From contig CAAGGQ010000038.1 of assembly GCA_900769475.1 (NCBI GenBank), positions 1 through 11,479 of the forward strand: a stretch of 11,479 nucleotides of DNA, given 5' to 3'. The stretch is from Clostridia bacterium (GTDB taxonomy: Bacteria > Bacillota > Clostridia > Oscillospirales > CAG-272). Positions 6,226-11,479 of this stretch are shown here, piece by piece (positions within the stretch are counted from its first letter, which is position 1; each line of letters starts with the position of its first letter). The position numbers and the translations under genes are program-made. The notes beneath the pieces are model-generated. The model worked only from the letters and a program-made list of their open reading frames with translations. It ran no database searches and was not told the DNA's origin.

Positions 6226-7740
6226 ATGAAAACGAACCGATTGGCCCGCGCCCTGACCCTTATCCTCGCCCTGGTGCTGGCACTTGCCACCTTTGCCGGC
6301 TGTGCTACGGACGAAAATCCCCAAGGAGATCCATCGGGCGATCAAGGCACACAGGCTCCAGCCACCCAGGATCCCACCGCTGATCTCTACGATGAAAACG
6401 GCTATCTGAAGGATCAGATCCCCGAGGGTCTGAATTTCCAGCGCGAGCTGGAGGTGCTCTGCTGGGCTTCCGTGGCCAACGAATTTGCCTGCGATGAGAT
6501 CAACGGAACCCCCATCAACGATGCCCTGGTAACCCGTGACATCAACGTGGAGGATCGTCTTGGCATTGAGCTGCATTATTTGATGGATAAACTCTCCACC
6601 GGCTCGGTCACCGACGTTGGACACTACACCAAGCTGGTACAGTCCGCAAGCATGCAGGGCGATCCCTTTGATATCGTGGCTCAGTACGGCCGTACCGCCG
6701 CCATCCTTTCCTATCAGGGATACCTGGAAAACTTCCTCTCCATTGAGGATAGCTACATCAATCTGGAAAACCCCTGGTGGACCGGTAACCTCTTTGAAGA
6801 GCTTCGCGTGGGTAACTCCCTGTATCTGCTGGCGGGTGATATTACCCCCAGTATCTACGAGCAGCCCTACATCCTCTTCTATAACGTGGATATGATTGAG
6901 AGCTTTGGTCTGGAGGATCCCTACAGTCGTGTAAAGAAAAACGAATGGACCATGGAGATCTTCCGCTCCTATACCAAGGACATTACCGTGAATCCCGACG
7001 GCGCAAAGGGCTACGGATATTCTGCCAGCCGCTCCAACGTTCCCTCGCTGATCCACGGCTGTGACATCATGCTGATGGAGCCCGATGAAAATTCCTTCCC
7101 CAAGATCTCGGACGATCTCTACTCCGAAAAGATGATCGACATCGTTGACGATCTCACCGAATGGGCCAAGGAGGACGCCTATCTCATCGCCAAAACCGCG
7201 GCCGAGGCGCGTGCCCCCTTCCTTGCAGAGGCTTCCCTGTTCCTCTCCGATCGCGTGATCGAATGCCTGAACTTTGTGGAATCCTGCAATTTCTCCTACA
7301 GCGTGGTTCCCACTCCCAAATTCAATTCCGATCAGTCCCGCTACTACACCACCCTGGATACCCAGCTCACCTTCTACTGCCTGATGAAGGGTCTTCCCCA
7401 AGAGGATCTTTCCATGCTGACCGCCGTTCTGGAATGTTTGGGAAGCGAGGGCTACCGTCTGACCTCTCCCGCTGTGGTGGAGACCTGCCTCATGAGCCGC
7501 TACGCTCAGACCGAGCAGATGTCCGAGATGCTGCGTTTGTGTATCGAAAACGTATACTATGATTTCGGCCGCATCTATTCCTCCGGTGACAACCAGTACC
7601 TGTGCGACCGTGCCGGAATCATTATCCACGCCGGTACGCCTACCTGGTCCAACTACCTCACCAGTAGCATGCCCGCCGTTGCCGCACAGTTCCAATCCAT
7701 CGTAGATAAGTTTATGGAAATGGAGCAGCAGGCCCAGTAA
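6226..7740 (+). CDS. Substrate-binding lipoprotein (ABC sugar-transporter type), paralogue 1
   Basis: A 504-residue exported lipoprotein resembling family 1 extracellular solute-binding proteins, which capture sugars or oligosaccharides for ABC importers. The signal is MKTNRLARAL, a hydrophobic core to about residue 22, then FAGC with the lipidated Cys at 26. Phe at -3 of the lipobox is less usual than Leu. A flexible Gln/Gly/Thr/Pro-rich tether (about 27-50) leads to the binding domain, which starts at LYDENGYLKDQIP. Notable blocks are YGRTAAILSYQG, ENPWWTGNL, NEWTMEIFR and NFSYSVVPTPK. At about 480 mature residues it is longer than typical family members. AGGAGG lies 8 bases before the ATG. 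No permease or ATPase gene adjoins it. It has a close paralogue at 9742-11262 (roughly 60% identical by eye) beyond pepF. The ligand is unknown; the adjacent glycosidases suggest a glycan. Confidence 0.85.
   Translation: MKTNRLARALTLILALVLALATFAGCATDENPQGDPSGDQGTQAPATQDPTADLYDENGYLKDQIPEGLNFQRELEVLCWASVANEFACDEINGTPINDALVTRDINVEDRLGIELHYLMDKLSTGSVTDVGHYTKLVQSASMQGDPFDIVAQYGRTAAILSYQGYLENFLSIEDSYINLENPWWTGNLFEELRVGNSLYLLAGDITPSIYEQPYILFYNVDMIESFGLEDPYSRVKKNEWTMEIFRSYTKDITVNPDGAKGYGYSASRSNVPSLIHGCDIMLMEPDENSFPKISDDLYSEKMIDIVDDLTEWAKEDAYLIAKTAAEARAPFLAEASLFLSDRVIECLNFVESCNFSYSVVPTPKFNSDQSRYYTTLDTQLTFYCLMKGLPQEDLSMLTAVLECLGSEGYRLTSPAVVETCLMSRYAQTEQMSEMLRLCIENVYYDFGRIYSSGDNQYLCDRAGIIIHAGTPTWSNYLTSSMPAVAAQFQSIVDKFMEMEQQAQ
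7339..7375 (+). repeat. 37-bp exact direct repeat, copy 1 (in binding-protein gene 1)
   Basis: These 37 bases are identical to 10855-10891 and encode the same residues (RYYTTLDTQLTF) in the two paralogous lipoprotein genes. A second identical block of 26 bases lies just upstream at 7294-7319, matching 10810-10835. Identity at wobble positions over these stretches points to recent duplication, gene conversion or strongly shared codon choice. Confidence 0.85.
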
Positions 7741-7762
7741 CTCTTGGCCGTTCCTCTTCCAA

Positions 7763-7793
7763 AGCGCCCACGCATCCCCGATGCGTGGGCGCT
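7763..7793 (+). terminator. GC-rich hairpin after the first binding-protein gene
   Basis: AGCGCCCACGCATC (7763-7776) pairs perfectly with 7780-7793 around a CCC loop, a 14-bp stem starting 22 bases past the stop codon. The sequence behind it (GCTTGTTTGC) is only moderately T-rich, so termination is likely but may be incomplete. It separates this gene from the promoter of pepF. Confidence 0.8.
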
Positions 7794-7834
7794 GCTTGTT
7801 TGCAGAAAATCTTTGCAAAAAAGGAGTTTTGCCC

Positions 7835-7868
7835 TTTACTTTTTCCAAAAAATATGATAGACTATACT
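7835..7868 (+). promoter_or_regulatory. Promoter of the pepF-binding-protein unit
   Basis: TTTACT at 7835-7840, a 17-bp spacer and TAGACT at 7858-7863. This 29-bp block matches the promoter at 6097-6125 in 24 positions, including most of the spacer. An overlapping alternative -10, TATACT at 7863-7868, is closer to consensus but has only a poor -35 (TTTTTC). Either way the start falls around 7870-7876, shortly before the ATG at 7902. Confidence 0.6.
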
Positions 7869-7901
7869 TACTACATTTTATTACGAAAGGCAGAAATCAA
7901 A

Positions 7902-9680
7902 ATGGCAGTAAAAATGAGAAATGAGATTGATGCGAAATACACCTGGGACTTTACCCACATCTTCCCCTCGGACGAGGCCTGGGAGGCCGCCTATACCGAG
8001 TGTGAAGCGCTGATCGAAAAGATCGCCGCCGTGCCCGGCACCCTGGGCAACTCCGCGGAATCCATGAAGCAGGGACTCTCCACCGTGTTTGCCGCCCTGG
8101 AGCGCACCGAGCTGGTGTACGTGTACTCCATGCTCCGCAAGAATGTAGACAACGGTGATCCCAAGTACCAGGCCATGCAGGGCAGAGCCATTGGCTTGAG
8201 CGTAAAGCTCTCCACCGCCTGCGCCTTCCTGGAGCCCGAAATCCTGGCCATGGACAGTGCTCGCCTGGAGGAATTCCTCAAGGATTCCGATCTTGCCACC
8301 TACCGCCACGCTCTAAAGGACATCGACCGCATGCGCGCTCACACCCTGGATGAGAAATCCGAAACCATGCTGGCCCTCCTCTCCGACGTTTCGGGCAACT
8401 CCCGCAACGCCTTTGATATGCTGGAGAGTGTGGATATGACCTTCCCGGAGATCACCGATGAGGAAGGCAACACCGTGACCCTGACCCACGGCAACTTTGG
8501 CGTCTTCCGTGAGAGCGCCAACCAAGAGGTGCGTCGGGAATCCTTTGAAAAGTATTTTGGCGAGTTCAAAAAATACATCAACACCTTTGCCGCCATGTAC
8601 GGTGGCAGCGTAAAGATGGATAACTACTACACCAAGGTGCGCGGCTATGAATCGGCCTGCCAACAGGCTCTCTACGGCAACAACGTGCCCGTGGAGGTCT
8701 ACGATAAGCTCACCGAGGCCATTCACGGCGGTCTGCCCACCATGCGCCGCTACCTGGAGCTCCGCAAGAGAGTGCTGGGCCTGGAGGAGCTGAACATGTA
8801 CGACCTCTACTGCCCCATGGTAAAGGACGTGGATATGAAGGTTCCCTATGAATCGGCTCAGGATCTGGTCCGCAAGGCCACCGCTCCCTTGGGCGAGGGC
8901 TACCAAAAGCTGCTGGACCGCGCCTTCTCCGAGCGCTGGATCGACGTGTATGAGAACAAGGGCAAATCCACGGGCGCCTACTCCTGCGGCGTCTTCGGCG
9001 TGCATCCCTACGTCCTCCTCAACTACACCGACACTCTGGACGACGCCTTTACCCTGGCTCACGAGCTGGGTCACGCCATGCATTCCTACTTCTCGGATAC
9101 CACCCAGGACTTTGTAAACCACGATTACCGCATCCTGGTGGCCGAGGTGGCCTCCACTGTAAACGAGGTGCTCCTCACCCGCTACCTCCTCTCGGTAGAG
9201 ACCGATCCCGCCAAGCGCGCCTACATCCTCAACCACTTCCTGGAGGGCTTCCGCACCACCGTCTTCCGCCAGACCCTCTTTGCCGAGTTTGAGCGCCAGG
9301 CCCACGATCTGCAGATGAACGGCACGCCTCTGACCGCCCAGACCTTGAATCAGATCTACCGCAAGCTCAACGAGCTCTACTATGAGGGCGCCGTGGTCAA
9401 CGAGCTCCAGGACATCGAATGGGCTCGCATCCCCCACTTCTACAACGCCTTCTATGTTTACCAGTACGCTACCGGCTTCTGCTCGGCGGTTTCCATTGCC
9501 AAGAAGATCCTGGAGGAGAACGGCGCCGCCGATTACCTGCGCTTCCTCTCCACCGGCGGCTCCGATTACCCCCTGGAGGAGCTGAAGATCGCCGGCGTGG
9601 ATCTGACCCGTCCCGATACCGTGGCCGACGCCATGAAGGAATTCGACCGCGCCCTGACCGAGCTGGAATCCCTGCTGTAA
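7902..9680 (+). CDS. pepF: Oligoendopeptidase F, M3 family zinc metallopeptidase
   Basis: A 592-residue cytoplasmic peptidase that cleaves short peptides, typically those brought in by transporters. The zinc site is HELGH (387-391), with ligands H387 and H391, catalytic E388, and the third ligand E415 in AEVAST (414-419). The length matches the PepF group (about 600). Residues 1-200 form the N-terminal helical part, including FTHIFPSDEAWE (17-28), and the C-terminal part has the family's substrate-contacting histidine/tyrosine segment RIPHFYNAFYVYQYATG (509-525). No signal peptide is present. ATG 7902 is chosen because it follows GAAAGG by 11 bases and the promoter start near 7870 rules out the longer frame that begins at 7785 inside the terminator hairpin. 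The next gene starts 61 bp downstream with no terminator or clear promoter between, so the two are probably one operon. Its place between two binding-protein paralogues suggests a role in using imported peptides or glycopeptides, which is inference. Confidence 0.93.
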   Translation: MAVKMRNEIDAKYTWDFTHIFPSDEAWEAAYTECEALIEKIAAVPGTLGNSAESMKQGLSTVFAALERTELVYVYSMLRKNVDNGDPKYQAMQGRAIGLSVKLSTACAFLEPEILAMDSARLEEFLKDSDLATYRHALKDIDRMRAHTLDEKSETMLALLSDVSGNSRNAFDMLESVDMTFPEITDEEGNTVTLTHGNFGVFRESANQEVRRESFEKYFGEFKKYINTFAAMYGGSVKMDNYYTKVRGYESACQQALYGNNVPVEVYDKLTEAIHGGLPTMRRYLELRKRVLGLEELNMYDLYCPMVKDVDMKVPYESAQDLVRKATAPLGEGYQKLLDRAFSERWIDVYENKGKSTGAYSCGVFGVHPYVLLNYTDTLDDAFTLAHELGHAMHSYFSDTTQDFVNHDYRILVAEVASTVNEVLLTRYLLSVETDPAKRAYILNHFLEGFRTTVFRQTLFAEFERQAHDLQMNGTPLTAQTLNQIYRKLNELYYEGAVVNELQDIEWARIPHFYNAFYVYQYATGFCSAVSIAKKILEENGAADYLRFLSTGGSDYPLEELKIAGVDLTRPDTVADAMKEFDRALTELESLL

Positions 9681-9741
9681 ATCCTCTTCCGCCACAAACA
9701 AATCCTTATCAATGCCATATGAAAGCAAGGAGAAAGCTATT

Positions 9742-11262
9742 ATGAATGCAACACGATTTGCTCGCCCCCTGACTCTTTTTCTCGTTCTGATCATGGCCCT
9801 TTCCGCCCTTGCCGGTTGTACCTCGGGCGGAGAGCCCCAAGGCTCTCAAAACGGAGGGCAAACCACCCAGGCTCCCGCTACCGAGGATCCCAACGCCGGT
9901 CTGTATGATGAGAACGGCTACTGGAAGGATCAGATTCCCGAGGAACTGGACTACAACCGGGAGCTTTCGATCCTCTGCTGGGCATCCATTGCCAACGAGT
10001 TTGGCTGTGACGAATACAACGGCCAGGCCATCAACGATGCCCTGGTGAGCCGCGACCTGGACGTGGAGGATCGCCTCAACGTCAGTCTTCTCTACCTCAC
10101 CGAGCTCATCGGCGGCAATTCGGTTGTTGCCGTCAACCACTACGTAGACCTGGTAAAAAAGGCCAACCAGTCGGGGGACACCTACAATATGCTGGCGCTC
10201 TACGGACGTACCGCCGCCACCCTCTCCTATCAGGGCCTTTTGACCAACGTTATGAACATTGAGGATTCCTACCTCAACTTTGAAAATCCCTGGTGGACCG
10301 CCAATCTGCTGGATGAGCTGATGGTGGGTAACTCCCTCTTCCTCCTCTCGGGCGACATTTCCCCCAGCATCTACGAGCAGCCCTACACCATGTTCTACAA
10401 CGTGAACATGGTCAAAAACTGGGGTCTGGACGATCCCTACGAGCTGGTCAAGAAGAACGAGTGGACCATAGAGGTCTTCCGGGAGTACACCAAGAACGTG
10501 GAGTTTGACTCCAACGGCAATCCCGCCTACGGCATTGCATCCAGCTACTATACCGTTCCCGCCCTGATGCACGGCTGCGCCGTCCGCTTGATGGAACGGG
10601 ATGAGGAAAAGCTCCTCAAGCTCTCGGATGAGCTCTTCTCGGAAAAGACCATCGACATCGTAGCCGATCTGAAGGAATGGGCCAAGGAGGACAATTTCAT
10701 CGTGGCCAGCACCTCCGCAGATGCCAGAAAGCACTTTACCGACGGCAACGCCATGTTCCTGATCGATCGCTTGCTTGAGTGCTTTAACTTCAATGATATT
10801 TCCAACTTTTCCTACAGCGTGGTTCCCACTCCCAAGTATACCTCGGAGCAGGATCGCTACTACACCACCCTGGATACCCAGCTCACCTTCTTCTGCCTGA
10901 TGCAGGGCCTCTCCCCGGAGAATCTCACCATGATGTCGGCGGTGCTGGAGTGCCTGGCCAGCGAATCCTACCGTCAGGTATCCCCCGCCGTGGTGGAGAC
11001 CTGCCTGGAGGGACGCTATGCCCAATCCGAGCAGATGTCCGAGATGATCCGCGTGATCGTTGACAGTGTGTACTACGACTTTGGACGCATCTATTCCTCG
11101 GCGGAAACCGACTACCTCTGCGATAGAGTCGGTCGAATCATTCAAGATGGCAAGAATGGTGACACCATGACCTGGTCGGCTTACAAGAACTCCTACGGTC
11201 CCTATTTGGCCAGACAGTTCCAAAAGATCGTCGATAAATACGTCGAACTGGAAAATCGGTAA
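9742..11262 (+). CDS. Substrate-binding lipoprotein (ABC sugar-transporter type), paralogue 2
   Basis: A 506-residue lipoprotein homologous over its whole length to the product of 6226-7740. The signal peptide is MNATRFARPL plus a hydrophobic core, with canonical lipobox LAGC and lipidated Cys26. The tether (about 27-50) keeps the TQAPAT-x-DP pattern of the paralogue, and the domain starts at LYDENGYWKDQIP. Shared blocks include LYGRTAATLSYQG, ENPWWTANL, NEWTIEVFREY and NFSYSVVPTPK. Divergence concentrates in about residues 95-125 and near the C-terminus, where an extra KNGDTM-type insertion precedes TWSAYK; this could mean different ligands. The ATG at 9742 has AAGGAG 9 bases upstream; the frame extends to 9712 but that start lacks a ribosome site. 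It is probably co-transcribed with pepF. No transport partners are visible here. The gene ends at paired terminator hairpins. Confidence 0.85.
   Translation: MNATRFARPLTLFLVLIMALSALAGCTSGGEPQGSQNGGQTTQAPATEDPNAGLYDENGYWKDQIPEELDYNRELSILCWASIANEFGCDEYNGQAINDALVSRDLDVEDRLNVSLLYLTELIGGNSVVAVNHYVDLVKKANQSGDTYNMLALYGRTAATLSYQGLLTNVMNIEDSYLNFENPWWTANLLDELMVGNSLFLLSGDISPSIYEQPYTMFYNVNMVKNWGLDDPYELVKKNEWTIEVFREYTKNVEFDSNGNPAYGIASSYYTVPALMHGCAVRLMERDEEKLLKLSDELFSEKTIDIVADLKEWAKEDNFIVASTSADARKHFTDGNAMFLIDRLLECFNFNDISNFSYSVVPTPKYTSEQDRYYTTLDTQLTFFCLMQGLSPENLTMMSAVLECLASESYRQVSPAVVETCLEGRYAQSEQMSEMIRVIVDSVYYDFGRIYSSAETDYLCDRVGRIIQDGKNGDTMTWSAYKNSYGPYLARQFQKIVDKYVELENR
10855..10891 (+). repeat. 37-bp exact direct repeat, copy 2 (in binding-protein gene 2)
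   Basis: This is the partner of 7339-7375, about 3.5 kb apart in direct orientation. The 26-base partner block is 10810-10835. Recombination between the copies would delete pepF and fuse the two lipoprotein genes. Confidence 0.85.
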
Positions 11263-11278
11263 TTTTTCAAAAAATCCA

Positions 11279-11310
11279 AGAGCGGATGCTTGGCATCCGC
11301 TCTCTTTTTT
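11279..11310 (+). terminator. Rho-independent terminator of the pepF-binding-protein unit
   Basis: AGAGCGGATGC (11279-11289) pairs perfectly with 11293-11303 around TTG, an 11-bp stem followed by C and six Ts. An A-run before the stem gives TTTTTT on the minus strand as well, so it may work in both directions. Confidence 0.92.
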
Positions 11311-11321
11311 ATAGCAAAAGC

Positions 11322-11352
11322 AGGGGCTACCGCCGTTGGCGGTAGCCCCTTT
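11322..11352 (-). terminator. Second hairpin, probable terminator of the convergent minus-strand gene
   Basis: AGGGGCTACCGCC (11322-11334) pairs with 11338-11350 around GTT, a perfect 13-bp stem. It lies 28 bases beyond the stop of the minus-strand gene. Downstream on that strand is GCTTTTGC; on the plus strand only TTT follows. It therefore fits best as the end of the convergent transcript, and as a back-up for the plus strand. Confidence 0.8.
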
Positions 11353-11380
11353 GGGTTGGAATTCGATGAGGATTCCCGAA

Positions 11381-11479
11381 TTATTCGTAGAGCTTGCCCA
11401 TCTTGAGCAGTCTCTCGTACTTGGCCTTTGCGTTGGCGTCTGCCTTTGCGAAGAGCTCTGCAGCTCTTTCGGGGAAGGA
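11381..11479 (-). CDS. C-terminal 32 residues of a convergent protein, possibly pyruvate:ferredoxin oxidoreductase
   Basis: The frame is open from the right edge to TAA at 11383-11381 and encodes ...FPERAAELFAKADANAKAKY and then ERLLKMGKLYE. This charged, Ala/Lys-rich helix ending in a Leu-Tyr-type tail resembles the extreme C-terminus of clostridial pyruvate:ferredoxin (flavodoxin) oxidoreductases, which convert pyruvate to acetyl-CoA, CO2 and reduced ferredoxin. With only 32 residues and no cofactor motif visible, the name is tentative; any protein ending in a similar helix would fit. That this is a real coding end is supported by the strong hairpin placed 28 bases past the stop and by codon use like that of the neighbouring genes. 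Confidence 0.55.
   Translation of the reverse strand, partial: SFPERAAELFAKADANAKAKYERLLKMGKLYE

Noticed and set aside
7785..7901. N-terminal extension of pepF back to 7785
   Set aside because: It would start inside the terminator hairpin of the previous gene and upstream of the predicted promoter; M3 homology begins just after the ATG at 7902.
9681..9741. Separate promoter for the second lipoprotein gene
   Set aside because: The 61-bp gap shows no convincing -35/-10 pair; co-transcription with pepF is simpler.

Overview
The window looks like chromosomal DNA of a low-to-mid GC, Gram-positive-type anaerobe, most likely an uncultured clostridial gut bacterium. Supporting this are strong AGGAG-type ribosome binding sites, consensus sigma-A promoters with 17-bp spacers, lipoprotein signals with a lipobox but no sign of an outer membrane, expanded sugar-binding lipoproteins, and a class I lysyl-tRNA synthetase, which is a minority choice among Clostridia. 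The taxon is an inference; no marker gene fixes it.

Layout. Left block, minus strand: the 5' end of an unidentified gene runs off the left edge (1-261) behind its own promoter. Upstream of it lies a class I lysyl-tRNA synthetase fused to a C-terminal EMAP-II/Trbp111-type tRNA-binding domain (451-2499). The two are separated by a perfect 22-bp-stem palindrome. Central block, plus strand: a divergent promoter drives a cytoplasmic GH2 beta-glycosidase (2792-4534) and, 59 bp later, a GH20-type hexosaminidase-like enzyme with a TTG start (4594-6009). A second promoter drives a lipoprotein substrate-binding protein (6226-7740), which ends in a GC-rich hairpin. A third, very similar promoter drives an M3 oligoendopeptidase F (7902-9680) followed closely by a second, paralogous substrate-binding lipoprotein (9742-11262). 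Right edge: two hairpins and the C-terminal end of a convergent minus-strand gene, tentatively pyruvate:ferredoxin oxidoreductase.

How it may work together (inference). The accessory part couples two cell-surface binding lipoproteins with three enzymes lacking export signals: a GH2 glycosidase, a GH20-type hexosaminidase and a zinc oligopeptidase. That mix would suit uptake and cytoplasmic breakdown of small N-acetylhexosamine-containing oligosaccharides or glycopeptides. No permease or ATPase is encoded here, so any transporter must lie elsewhere. The two binding proteins are clear duplicates sharing near-identical DNA blocks across the intervening peptidase gene.

The least ordinary items are the LysRS-I/tRNA-binding-domain fusion, the duplicated binding protein flanking pepF, the 29-bp promoter module shared by the first binding protein and pepF, the promoter-overlapping inverted repeats of both left-hand genes, and the long palindrome downstream of the synthetase. 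I found no CRISPR array, tRNA, rRNA, transposase, phage gene or recognisable riboswitch.
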